Assembly: GCF_036669915.1 (NCBI RefSeq)
Contig: NC_089319.1
Location: forward strand, 9,960,080 to 10,024,079
Direction: 5' to 3'
Length of the DNA stretch: 64,000 nt
Source of the DNA: Pocillopora verrucosa
Lineage: Eukaryota > Cnidaria > Anthozoa > Scleractinia > Pocilloporidae
Made by a program: the position numbers and the translations under genes. Shown in pieces: positions 45,501-56,633 of this stretch (within the stretch, counting starts at the first letter, position 1; every line of letters starts with the position of its first letter). The notes under the pieces were generated by a model. The model was not told where the DNA came from and ran no database searches. It saw nothing but the letters and a program-made list of their open reading frames with translations.

Positions 45501-46008
45501 GAACAAGTAATTTTCTACGATAAATATCGAACGCATATGGTCATTACAAATTCAACGCTTGCGATAACCAGAGTGTGCGCGCTAAGTGTGATGTCAGAAA
45601 CAAAAGATGAAACAAAACGTCACGAAGCCTTTGTTTCTTTGCTCCACCTTGACAAGTTAATGAGCTAAGGCAGTATTCCCTTTGGAGGAAAGCGCACGTG
45701 ATCTGCGACTAATGAAAGCCTTCCTGTTTACGCTTCACCGCTAGTATTACAGATCTATGATATTTTCGCCACTGCGAGTAAACGTTGCGAGAACAATAGG
45801 CATTCTGCCCATTGATGTCTTCGTTTGAAGGTCTACTCTCTCAACCAGTGCGAAAAATTTACTGGAGAAGATTGTTGAAAACTACATTATTTCACAAACC
45901 AATACAACAGGTGTTTTGTAAAATTCGCTTTTTGAGTTAATGGTCTTGAGGAGATGAAAACAATTTTTAATTCTAAATAAAGGTTTCCTTAAACTTAAAA
46001 CTACTTAC
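39590..46008. other. 6.4 kb stretch without a supported gene
   Basis: Short frames occur (for example 42693-42908 and 43028-43246, both +), but none shows a domain, a signal peptide with splice site, or a PPxY tail. ATCGGGAGC recurs at about 45180 and 45239. The downstream exon expected for the orphan exon K was searched for on the minus strand and not found. Confidence 0.4.
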
Positions 46009-46198
46009 CTTCCCCCCTAACTTGTGGCAAGCCGAAAACAGTGCCACATGCCGAGTTAACTCTTATGCACCGCTGCAGAACAGTTTGCCGCCATCTTGGG
46101 TTTATGATGGGGGTGAGAACGTTGGAACTAGCACAGGCAGCCCAAGTTCCAGCTGTGAGGAAAAAAAAGAACAGAATCCATTTTAGCGAGTTATCCAT
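46009..46198 (-). CDS. gene K: orphan signal-peptide exon
   Basis: ATG at 46198 starts MDNSLKWILFFFFLTAGTWA, a strong signal peptide, followed by ACASSNVLTPIINPRW and a segment with C44 and C51 (RCIRVNSACG). The exon ends at a good donor GGGGAAG|GTAAGT in phase 1, the same phase as exon 1 of genes C and D. It therefore fits the start of another secreted or membrane protein of the array, but no second exon was found in the 6 kb downstream. The reading frame is open further 5' without need. An inverted, broken copy lies just upstream. It could be a live first exon with a distant partner or a relic. Confidence 0.5.
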
Positions 46199-46850
46199 TT
46201 CTGAAAACCAGCTTGGTAACCCTCTTGCCTCCTTTGTAAACCGTGCCTCGCCGGGGACCACACCGTCAATTGGCGTCAATAGATTGTTTTAGAACCACGG
46301 GTGCTAAGTGACGGTGGGGTCCCCGGTGAGGCACAGTTTGCAAAGGAAGCAAGGTTACTAAGCTGCTTTCAACAGTCGTGTGTCGCGATGAATGTGTACG
46401 CGGGCCGTTATAAACGACTAAACTGGAAAATTTTGAAGCAAACTGCGACTTTGCGTCGGTTTCACGGGGAGGACTGAATTTGCAGTAAATTGAAATTAAA
46501 CTACAGTATATATGCTTGGATTATGCGTTGGATTTGTGGCCGCACGGTCATTCTGAGCTTGGATTTCTCGCTTCTCGGATCGGGCGTTCGGAAATGGAGT
46601 GTGTAACATTGGGCTTCTCTTACGTAGTAAACCAAGAAATGGATAACTCGCTAAAATGGTTCTTTTCAACATAGTAAGCGGTCAAATAACAAGTGATGCT
46701 CTGTGGAAGTAAGGTGAGAATTTTTTTTTCCTAAGAGCGGTCGTAAATATTCCCATGCAAACTCTTATAATTTCTCCAAGGCTCTTATTTCGCAAGATGA
46801 TTATCGCACAGCTGGAGCTTGGGCCGCCTGTGGAATTAGTGAATGGGAAT
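46196..46850. repeat. inverted duplication around exon K
   Basis: Minus-strand sequence at 46196-46280 recurs on the + strand. GACGGTGTGGTCCCCGGCGA matches GACGGTGGGGTCCCCGGTGA at 46310. GGATAACTCGCTAAAATGG recurs exactly at 46641, and CAGCTGGAACTTGGGCTGCC matches CAGCTGGAGCTTGGGCCGCC at about 46808. The + copy gives only MDNSLKWFFST before a stop (46639-46674) and is split by unrelated bases, so it is a decayed exon copy. Confidence 0.75.
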
Positions 46851-47451
46851 GGGGGTGGAGGCGTGGTAGGGACGGCAGAGGGGAGGAGTGGGGAAAGAAT
46901 TGTCTCTTCCCTTCTAATGTATAAAGTAAAAGCTGGAGACGCTGTTTGAGCAAATAAAATGAGAACATCATGAAAGTTAAATTCAAGTAATATTAACATT
47001 AACGTGTTTCCAAGTGTTTCCATACATTTCAAAATGGGCACTTCATACCATCTCGTCTCATGAAAAACTAGATGTGAACGTGATGTAAGGCGCAAACTGT
47101 TTTGATATCAAGCTCTTAGTTGAGATACTACTCACCCCCACTCACCCCACTCCCTCGATACACGCTTTGTCATTTTCATTTAGTTCCAATATTCAACAAT
47201 CAGAACATTGGGAAATAATTTATAAACTAGTAACGGGATAAGAACCATCCATTTTTTTTTACATGAAGTTTAAAAAACACGACGAGAAGTAGGCTCCTCA
47301 TGCATTAGGTCTATTCTTTGTATAGTTCGACGCCAAGAATTGATCGAAATTTAAGACATTTCACTGAAAATCTATCGTTTCGTAAAGTATTTTAGATAAA
47401 TCTGAAATAGTGGTGTCGTTAAATGTATAGATATGCTTCTATGATTCAACT
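46851..47451. other. intergenic, no supported gene
   Basis: A minus frame through 46682-47095 includes TTPPPPFPFTNSTGG, but it starts without ATG and overlaps the inverted exon K copy, so it is regarded as chance. Confidence 0.35.
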
Positions 47452-47654
47452 TTCCTTTTAACGTCCCAGAAGTGATTAACATCTAACCTCTCCTCATAAT
47501 ATCCATAGATTATCCACTAAACAGGTAATGAGAATTTAACAGTTTGAAGTAGCTATCTTGATCTAACACGAAAATCTCGTAGTTAACTAACAACGAAATC
47601 TGTAGCAGCTAGAGGGGAGATTTAACAATATGATCTTAGGAGTTACAGGGTTAA
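47452..47654 (+). repeat. MITE-like repeat family 2, copy 2
   Basis: From TTTTAACGTCCCAGAAGTG to GGAGTTACAGGGTTAA, with interior GTAGCAGCTAGAGGGGAGA shared with 8568-8769. Same orientation as copy 1. Confidence 0.7.
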
Positions 47655-47971
47655 GTCCAAAAAAATTTGAAATGCGTTGAAATTAACGCGCCATTCGTAA
47701 AATATTTAGAAACATATTGGTTTTTACATTCAGCAGACACACCTGAGTATAAACATTAAATATTAATTTCTTTCCTAAAGTAAGTTCTTTCATTTCACAT
47801 GTGTCAAAAGACGAGCCTTTCCGTGAATATTCAATTTAGAGAAAATTAATGTTTACATTTAGCTATTAGAATCTCCTTGCCACGTTCTGGCAACTCAGAT
47901 TCCACCAGTTTGCATTGGTACTATCCTTGTCTCAGTCATATCTTACCATAATGTCATTCGTAATACATCTG

Positions 47972-49348
47972 TCACTGCTGAGTATCCGCGCCTGATTTCA
48001 TTTTTGTATCCTCCCGTGCCCACCATTCTACCCACCAGACTCGTCCCAGCATGACGTTTCTCTTTCGGCCAGGATGCGCCGCGCTGGCTGGGGTCGAACG
48101 ATAGGACGGCAGCGCTTCAAAATTCTTTGGGATTGACGCCTCGTGACGTACTTCTTTCACATAAAAACTGGAAAACGGCCACCGAAGGTCCTGTGCTTTG
48201 CTATCGTCCAAACTTGAGGCCAAGTTATCTTCACGGTGGTTTTCCGTCGGAGGATTTCCGGTATCTTCCGATTGATTAGCGATTGGATCTTGTTTGGAAC
48301 CGATCTTTCCTTCATCGGGCATGAAACATTTATAAATGGTGCGATATTTGTTTGCGTCGGATGAATCTCCGTTTGGATGAATAATGGGCCCACCGTCCAT
48401 GAGTTCTTGGATCTCAGGGTCCACATCTCGTGCCATTTCAAAGCTGCCAGCCCCACTGGAGTTACCATCGTCATTACTTTCGTCGCTAGATTCTGAAGAA
48501 GAACCGTCGCTATTCGGCGGTCGTTCGTTTTCCGTACCCTTCATGGATCCGTTATCGGAATCGGCTAGTTCATCTGATCGTTCTCGCTTTATTTTCCTCA
48601 TTGCCTTACGGACGGCAGTTTTAAATACTTTTTCCGAGTTGTTACTTCCGTTTCCGTCCGACTCGCTGTCACTTCCGTTGTCGTGTTTACAGATTTTCCT
48701 GACATGCGCCTCCAAATCAAACTCGTCTTCGGTTTCTTCGTCCGATGATTCTTCGTCGGACAAAATGGGGGATTCAGTTTCCAAGTTTTCAGCTGTGGAG
48801 CTTCCAGAGTCGCTAGAAGCCTCGCTGTACTGCCGTAAGATGGAGGCCACAACCTTCTTGACATGAGCCGTCGTTTCGGCATCCATCGGATCTACATGAC
48901 GCTCTTCTTCCTTAGCAGCCTGTCTCCCGCTCTGAGCAAGCTTATCCTCGTTTATTTCTACTTGAATCTGCTGCATTGTCACTGATGGTTTCCTGAAACT
49001 ACCAAGGAGCCGAACGGTTTGTTCTTGTACAGAGATGGAGTCCCACACTTCAATGTCATCGTCCAACGACCCTACAGAGCTTGTCAAACCATTCTGGTGT
49101 GACTTGGACACGGAACGAGTTGCTATCGAGCCCGCTCTCGATAGCTGATAGCTCCTAGCATCTTCAGATCCTCCAGGCGTGGCTATACTGCCAGCAGAAC
49201 CGATACTGCCCCTGGGATCGGAGTTGTAAGATCCCGCGCGATTTCTTGGACTGTTTTTACCCGTTGATGATTCATTATCATCCGAACTTACCATGTAAGC
49301 GCCCTCTTTACCTTTGCTCCAGAAGCGTTTGCGTCTAAAAATGGGCAT
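47972..49348 (-). CDS. gene L: large serine/acidic-rich soluble protein, unknown function
   Basis: 458 residues in one exon from ATG 49348. An acceptor (TTACAG) lies two bases before the ATG, so at least one non-coding 5' exon exists upstream. The start is basic (MPIFRRKRFWSKGKEG), then Ser/Gly-rich (SIGSAGSIATPGGSEDARS). A more ordered segment DDDIEVWDSISVQEQTVRLL leads into a predicted helix (TAHVKKVVASILRQYSEA), followed by long Ser/Asp/Glu tracts, a basic helix (VFKTAVRKAMRKIKRERS) and a C-terminal part with MARDVDPEIQELMDGG and a YRTIYKCFMPDEG stretch. It has no signal peptide or membrane segment. An LPSY motif occurs at about 413-416. Acidic low-complexity regions suggest a nuclear or scaffold protein with many casein-kinase-type sites. 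I do not recognise the family; it breaks the membrane-protein pattern of the array. Confidence 0.75.
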   Translation of the reverse strand: MPIFRRKRFWSKGKEGAYMVSSDDNESSTGKNSPRNRAGSYNSDPRGSIGSAGSIATPGGSEDARSYQLSRAGSIATRSVSKSHQNGLTSSVGSLDDDIEVWDSISVQEQTVRLLGSFRKPSVTMQQIQVEINEDKLAQSGRQAAKEEERHVDPMDAETTAHVKKVVASILRQYSEASSDSGSSTAENLETESPILSDEESSDEETEDEFDLEAHVRKICKHDNGSDSESDGNGSNNSEKVFKTAVRKAMRKIKRERSDELADSDNGSMKGTENERPPNSDGSSSESSDESNDDGNSSGAGSFEMARDVDPEIQELMDGGPIIHPNGDSSDANKYRTIYKCFMPDEGKIGSKQDPIANQSEDTGNPPTENHREDNLASSLDDSKAQDLRWPFSSFYVKEVRHEASIPKNFEALPSYRSTPASAAHPGRKRNVMLGRVWWVEWWAREDTKMKSGADTQQ

Positions 49349-50460
49349 GACTGTAATCAGAAGTAAATCTGAGCATATTTTTGATAAACAAAGCTGAGCT
49401 CAAACGGCATAGATCGCCGCAACCAAGCACGGCGCATAGGTACAATCGTTCTGAAAGAGAACAAACGTTCGCAATTAGTTGAATTTCTTTCGCTCTTTGA
49501 GAGATCGAAAAACAATTAGGCTGCTTTTAAAGCCAGCTGTACGTCAAAAACGTGACTTTTATTATTTTTATTACTTTTATTTTAGTTTCTTTGCATTAAC
49601 AAACATCAACCAGCCGACAAGTTAGACTTCCTGTCGTCAGAAAGGGAAATTTTCCCTAAAATGACAAGTTTTAATTTCCTCTCTCGTTTTTTCATGTTAA
49701 AAACGGAAAATCTCTTATAGACGATGAAAAAAATATTTTTAGCGTCCGTGACTAAGAGAGACGTTTTAAGAATTACTCCTTCACGTAAAATTACAAGATA
49801 AACATCAGCTCCGTTGCCTTCACTACATCGACTAATTGAGAACTTTTTGCGTAGGCGTCATGGTATGATATTGAGATGACGCGCAGGTGCTAAAATAAGT
49901 CGTTTAACCGGCACGATATATCTCACTCGGTTATTTCTTACTTCACAAGTAAATGTTAGCTGAGAATCTTTGTATGAGAGTCACCTGTTTTCACACCGCT
50001 AACAGGATCTGGAAAAATTTAAGGCACCTTACCAAAAGAGAGGTCGAAAACTTCCGCAAAAAGCCGTAAAACAAACCGTTGAGAGATGTCTAAAGTAGTT
50101 AAACCACCCGAATCTACCGACGCGTTATAAGAAGCAAACTGACCACCATAACGAATTTTTAAAAGCTGGCGCTTATTACGTACATTAAACTACATTTAAG
50201 AGCTAAAGGACCAAACGAAAGCTTGACATTCATAAAATTTAAGGCAATATGTAGAAAAGAGAATAGATAAATAGATCGAATTCGATTGGGTAAATAAACT
50301 ATAAAACACGAAGATGCAATAAAACGCAATAAGACTGTAATAAATCAGAAAGAAAAAGCTACCAGGTAAAAACTAAGAGCTCCACCATCAAAAGTTAAAA
50401 TTTCGCCCATATCCGTTTATGGGAAGAAACCAGATTTTGATCTGGCTTTCGCAAGCTGAC

Positions 50461-50650
50461 TTTTTAACTCTTTAACTACTATGAATGACCAGAACAGAAT
50501 TTCTTCTGGCAATATCAATATAATAACGAGCCGACAGGTAATGAGAGTAAAGAAAAAAATCAATTAGACTACTATTAGTTGATCCAATACCAAATTCTCT
50601 GAACTAACATCATAAGAATTGTATGACAGACAGAGGGGAGAAGTAAAGGA
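50461..50650 (-). repeat. MITE-like repeat family 1, copy 3 (inverted)
   Basis: Reverse complement of the element at 5464-5675 and 5896-6106: TTTAACTCTTTAACTAC at one end, CAGAATTTCTTCT and TTAGTTGATCCAATACCAAA inside. The far end is diverged. Confidence 0.65.
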
Positions 50651-51667
50651 AACAGAAGTGGGAAATGAAGCGCAGTCTTGGTGTGGGGGAAAAAAATTGG
50701 TAAAATTCATAGACCCTGCTGGTCGCGCTCTGCGTTCGGATTCATTTTCTTCTCTCTGTTATTTTGTTGTACACTGAGCAGACAAGCTCTTAGAGTTATT
50801 GCTGTCCACATGTCTTTAAAGAAGTTCAAGTTAATGAATCATTAAAGGCAGATGAAGTTTTTCACAATTACCAGGTGAGATGCGTCAAAAACGCGTCCTA
50901 TGTTTTGCGGGCCTTAATTTGATTGTAGCTGTGAGGCAACAGTTTTTATTAACACCCAATGGTAGCTGGGAGAATATTGTAATAGCACATTAATTAATCG
51001 GCGTCTTGTAAACGTTATGAAAATTATTTTCGGCTTCTAGAGACATTAGAACGTTAATCAGAAGAAATGCCATGTGATTAAAATAAAACTTTTCTTATGA
51101 CGAGAATTATGTCGAGAAATGTTGAAGATATATCCTCTTTGTACAGGATAACCCATGTAATATAGCTTGAAAACCGAAAGGAGTTTGACTTCAAAAACAA
51201 GAACAATAACAGAAGAATTTCTTGTTCAAGTGAAAATAAAGTGCAGCTCTTATGTCGCCTGAAATCTGCCCTTTGCGTGTTGGATACACGAATTCTATTT
51301 AAAAAAAACGAATAATCCTTGACCTTGCAGATGACTATTGACGAATCGAAACTCGTTTGCAAACATAAATTTAAAATAATCCAGAAAGAAGTGCTTAATT
51401 TAAGAAACTAAGTTTTAACTTAGCTTGTACCTGGGTCTCCCAGGTGCTCGTCCAGAGCTACTGCAACCGACTTGCAAAGCCTCGTGTTGGGATCGAGGCA
51501 AAATGTAACTTGGCTCTGTGTCCCCGTAGATAGAATTGATTTCAGGCAAGATTTTATATATGAAATAAATTGTATACTGCATTACCACCGACTGAGCCTC
51601 GAAGGACATCGCATCGTTAAGGGTTTAATGGCTGGTCGGAGCTTAAATTCTTCTTTTACCATGTAAA

Positions 51668-51858
51668 CGCACATCTTGCACACCTCGTAAACATATCGCA
51701 CACATATCACACATATATCGCACAAATATTTCACACATATCCCACACATATCACACATATATCACACAAATATTGCACATATATCACTCACACATCACAC
51801 ATATATTGCAAGCACTTTGCGCACACATCGCAAACATTTTGCACACGCATAGCACACG
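51668..51858 (+). repeat. CACACATAT minisatellite
   Basis: About 190 bases built from drifting units of 9 to 11 bases such as CACACATAT, CGCACAAATATT and TTGCACACATCG. The units vary too much for a fixed period, which suggests an old array. It could form alternating purine-pyrimidine (Z-DNA-prone) structure. Confidence 0.8.
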
Positions 51859-53055
51859 TTGAGGGCGGAAAAAAACGGAAAGAAAAGCCATTACTGGCCA
51901 ACACATTTGTCACTCGACAGCCCCAGAGGCTAAAATGCCCCGAATAAATCAAGTGATAATTCAGGACAGAATTTATTTTATTTTGGAAGGTACAACACTA
52001 CACAATATATACAGAACCGACACCAGAAGGCAAAAAAAACACACTCACAAAAAAATATATTGATGTTTCTATGCAGCAAACAAACAGAGCTCGATAACGA
52101 CATGACCGATAAGATCGTAACCATAGTTGGAAATAATTCAAGGCAACATTCATTAATTGTGCAAAGCACAAAACAAATAGGACAATTGTACTTTGCACGT
52201 TGACAGTAGTTCAACACAGATGGTTTTTCAACTTCTATTCCCGTTCAATATTGACAAATTCTTCAATATCAAAACCATGTTTATATTTATACCTATTCAG
52301 ATCCTTTCTTTGTGGCAATGCTAGCCAAATAATTGAAATCAACTTTGATAGAGTTTAAATTACGAAGACTTGAATTTTAATTTGTTAAGGGACGAGCCGA
52401 AGTTAAAAATATCATCGGAACCTGGTTCCATTACACCTGTCTCGAACAGTTAGCAATTTAACATCCACTTTCAAGATCACTAAAAGCTTCGTCGAATCCA
52501 GTCAATTCAAACTAAATTTGTTGTATAACCAGCTTCATTGCATAAAATTATTGATCGAACGATCGATAAAATGGACCTCGACGATAAATATTCGTCGATG
52601 TATAGAAACATGATACGAAATTCCATACCAAGCAATTTGTCGAAATTTTTCGTCGACTTTTGGTGCCTCTGGCCCTTAAAGCTAAACCCTTTGCGGTAAT
52701 TATAAACGTAATAGTTTTATTTAACTACGACGGCAAAATCAGCCGAACTTTTGCTACGTTAAAACATTGAGGTTTCCTGCATTGTTATTAGAATAAATGG
52801 GAAGATGGCTTCGTACCAGAAATGCTGGCCTGTTATCATGAAAAACTTTAAAAGTTACAGAAACACTTAAATACTATTGTTTGAACAGCCACACTTCGAG
52901 ACTATTTTACCTAAACTTACTTCCAAGTATTCAAGCTCTGAAATACTGGACACTCTTCGCCTCTGATTTCCAAGTCAATTCTATCTCAGCCAGCTCGGTT
53001 TCGAAATTAACAGTCACACGTATTCTTGCCTTAATGAAAATTGTAATGGTCTCAC

Positions 53056-53194
53056 CTGTCACTTTATGCAAAGGCGATGTCATTGCCATGGAAACGACTC
53101 CAACCCGCAGGTGTATTAGAAGGTTTTGGTCACTTTCAATTATGTGAACAAAGCTCTTCTCCTTCGCTAATACTTCTATTGACAAAACAGACAT
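53056..53194 (-). CDS. possible first exon of a secreted protein (weak)
   Basis: ATG 53194 gives MSVLSIEVLAKEKSFVHIIE, and the open sequence just before it (LLFVL) extends the hydrophobic leader. The body IHLRVGVVSMAMTSPLHKV is beta-like, and the exon ends at CAG|GTGAGA in phase 1. No partner exon was found and there is no Cys pattern, so this may be chance. Confidence 0.22.
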
Positions 53195-54613
53195 TAACAC
53201 AAACAGAAGACCAACGTGCTACAAAACATTTGTTATTTTCACTTCTTTATTCAAATTAAGCTATGCAACTACTGACTCAACTAAAAACTTTTCTGGTTCC
53301 ATATTGATTAAGCCGGCTAAAATGAAAACGAAAGGTAAAGGAATCTTTACCACAAAAAATTCCTTTTTTTTTCTCTCGTAGGTATTCTCTTGGCCCTCAA
53401 AAAACGCAAAAGGAGATTAAAAAAATCAACAATGATGAGAGCAAAGCCAGCGTCGTGCCATTGTCTGCGTCAGTTTCTATTTTGTAAAAGATGAAAGAAA
53501 AAACATGCAAAGACAATTTTAAACACGAGTAATTTTAAGTGCAAGCGGTAAGCATTAATTTGTTTTAAATCAACGATCTTCTGACGTATTTGCTTTTCAG
53601 GACGATCCTTGAAACGAAAAACACACATTACTGAACTGTTACTAACAATAGATTCATGTATGTTTTGAAATCGCCTAGTTTTCCTATGTCTGAAACACGT
53701 ATGTTTTGAAGAATACGACCTTTAAATAACCTTTGAAGTCGGTTTTACCTCTGCCTTTGAACCTGAGAGCGGAAAATTTAACCGTGAGAGCAAACAAAAT
53801 GTGACAGACATTCATATCACATAATTCTGCTTCAAAGTCAGGTCAAATGATAAAAATTATAGGGGGTAAAAGAAAACCAGCAATGTAATGCACTTAAAGA
53901 ATGACTGCAAACAAACAGAGATCTGAAAGGTACTTACTGAATTTTTAAGGGAACATTTTGTGAGTGAGTGGGCAACTTATTACATCATATACCTCTAGTT
54001 ACTAATTTTTTTTTTTTTTTTCATTTTTGCATTTTTCTTTCAATATGCATCATTTTTTTGTCAGGTTTTTGTTTTACTTTCTCAGTCTTGTTTTGAGTTC
54101 TGCCAATCAGTACCACAATTCCATGCTTCTTTCAGTTGGTGTTCCTGGAAGGCAACAAGGATCTCGTCCGTAAATACGATTTATAACTTGAAGATAGCCT
54201 CGGCACATTCAATATTTGTTAGCAAAGTTTGCCGAAATCTTTGCTAGGATATTTTTGATGAGCTTTACTAACATTTATCGATTCATTATCAATAATCGAT
54301 TTTGCCATGATGTCTCCACAAATTGAATAAAAATTCACTGAGCCCTCTCAGGCAGTTTGATACTGAATTAACTCACCCACCCCTTGTGGTTTACGTCACG
54401 TTAAACATCCCCCGCCCCCTCCATGAGCTTCGGTAATCATCACCGACAATCAGTCGATCACAACCGACCAAACGCCAAATCGAGATGCACTCCAGAAATT
54501 ACCAAACCAAAGCCTTGCTGTCTTCCGTAAATAAAACCATAGCAACAACAACTAGTTTGACAAGGTAATGAAATAGTGTTAAAAACCAATTTCATTCAGT
54601 CAACGGCTAATAA

Positions 54614-54637
54614 TTTTTTTTTTTTTTTTTTTTTTTT
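54614..54637 (+). repeat. poly-T run of 24
   Basis: An uninterrupted run of 24 T followed by AAAGAAAAC. Possibly the poly-A tail of a minus-strand retroposed copy; no body could be assigned. Confidence 0.7.
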
Positions 54638-55404
54638 AAAGAAAACAGCCTTTAAGTCACGGAAAATTCAAAATAATTTGTCTACTTAACAGTCAAAAAT
54701 TATAAATCATTTTTACTTACAGATATTAGGCATCAGTCGTTGGGCAATTCTGTTGATTTAAAATCTTTAAGAACAGTCTGATCGTAGGAGAATTGCTTCC
54801 TTACAAATAAATTTTTAAAAACAAATATTACTTAATGGACGGACGCACTTGGGTCCAGTTCCTTCCGCTAATGTCCTCATTTGGTGTTCCTTCTATTTGG
54901 ATGCGCTGTTAATGAAAGTGCTAAGATCACGAAAGAAAATGACTGCAACAATATCAAGGGATTATAATATCTTGAACGATATTTGTTTGAATTTGGTTTT
55001 AAGGTTTGGTATTAGCATGTGAAAAGCTTTTAGCATGGAAAATGCGCCATCAACACCTCGTGAATTAATATTTACGATTTTTTTTCACGTTTGCTCATTA
55101 TTTTAACGTGATGTCAATATTGTCAATGTGGAACAATGCCAGGGTTTGCCGGTGTCATAGTTTTGATGTTCCCTCCAATAATCGATAATCAGACATTACT
55201 TTCAAGCACACTACTTGTTAAACAAAAAACAGTTAGCTGTTGCGTATGCATTATGTTACATTCAGTCTGTGAATGATATTTGTTAGTCTGCAGAACTGCA
55301 GTAGCTAAAGAGTCGCGCTTTTCCGATGCTCCTGCGTGATTTTTGACCCTGTCGATTCCGGCAGAGTCTAACTGAAGTTAATTACTACTCGCAATATCGC
55401 GACA

Positions 55405-55616
55405 TTTTAACCCATCACCTCCCAAGAGCTGATTGTTAATTCTCTCCTCTTGCTGTTACATAATTCCTTGTAAATTAGTCACGAGAATTTGGTGTAAGAT
55501 CAAGAAAACAACTTCCTGATAAGTTTGAGTATTCTCATCAACCGTTTGCTAGAAACCGTATGGATATCTTAAGGAGAAGTTACATGTTTGTCACTTCTGG
55601 GAGTTAAAGGGTTAAA
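55405..55616 (-). repeat. MITE-like repeat family 2, copy 3 (inverted)
   Basis: Inverted relative to 8568-8769 and 47452-47654. It runs from TTTTAACCCATCACCTCCCA to CTGGGAGTTAAAGGGTTAAA, and these ends are inverted repeats of each other. Confidence 0.7.
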
Positions 55617-56633
55617 AGTAGAAAAGTGATGATATGAAATAACATAAATTAAGGCCAGGATAAAATTTAATTTATAACCAAATTATTAGAGCTGAAGTTG
55701 CGGTAAATTTCTCGCAGACAAAACGGAGAATTTAATTCCAAATTTTAGTAGTTGAAGAGTTTAATGCCAAAACACACCTGGACACGTACAACTGTGATAG
55801 GCAGCGCGAAAAAACCGTGGCAACAATTCGCTTTGTGAAACGATGAGGATTTTTGTAAAAATAATATGTCCCAACAGGTTGCGAAGACTCAATTTGGCTT
55901 TGGTACCTTTATTTCAGCGACATACTTAGTCCCAGCGACTTGCAATACATGCAAAGCTGTTTGTTGGAAATAACTGCTGCGGCGACTAATCGCCTGGTGA
56001 CTTGAATTGGTAGTTCGTCCGTACATTGATTTGTAAGTCACGCAATGATAGACTAAAGAAACTTTTACTTCATTAAAAACGCTGCGTACAGTGAAACAAA
56101 ATAAATTAAATAGCTTTTCATCTGAGCTTAAAAGTCTTTTCCTATTTTTTTTTCTTCTTTCATAATCATTTTCTCTAAGTGTGGCCGCGATATTTTGAAT
56201 ATTTCAAACTGGCATAAAAATTAGACAATGTTGTCTCCGTTGTGTACGAAAATGTCATGGGAACACTTGACCTCAACAATATCAGCCTCTTACGATCACG
56301 CAAAAGTAGAATTGTTTTGTAAAAAATATTTGACTTGTCATCATGATTATGTAAATGTTTTGATCTCCTTCACAGTTCACTTCTTCCAATCTTCTTTGAT
56401 GTTATCGAAGCCTTTTTCTTCTTATTTTCTTTTACCAATGGTTCGTCGCCTCGATAAAAATATTTACAAATAAGCTCTATAAAAAATCGTTTCATACTCT
56501 CTTCTTGAAATAATTTAAGGTGTGATCAATAGATGCAAAACTATAATACATATCTTGCTAGTCCATTGTTTTTGCAGATGAATACAGCTCCTCGTACTCT
56601 CAGTAAAAATTCTCATCCAGCGCTTATCAACTC

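Larger units (their letters stand above)
49352..56633. other. 7.3 kb stretch of repeats between L and M
   Basis: Holds a likely 5' exon of gene L somewhere near 49.4-49.5 kb, an inverted family-1 repeat, a minisatellite, a T-run of 24 at 54614-54637, a T-run of 16 at 54006-54021 and an inverted family-2 repeat. One weak exon candidate is listed at 53056-53194. Otherwise no gene is supported. Confidence 0.4.

Noticed and set aside
48384..48866. 160-residue + strand frame opposite gene L
   Set aside because: Serine/leucine-rich composition is the mirror of the acidic/serine codons of L. No start context or domain.
51668..51858. CRISPR-like regular repeats
   Set aside because: Units of 9-11 bases drift without distinct spacers; it is a minisatellite, and the genome is eukaryotic.
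51978..52217. Cys-rich minus frame (CCLELF, CVFFAFWCRFC)
   Set aside because: Cysteines come from ACA-rich satellite-like sequence; no signal cleavage pattern, splice site or PPxY.
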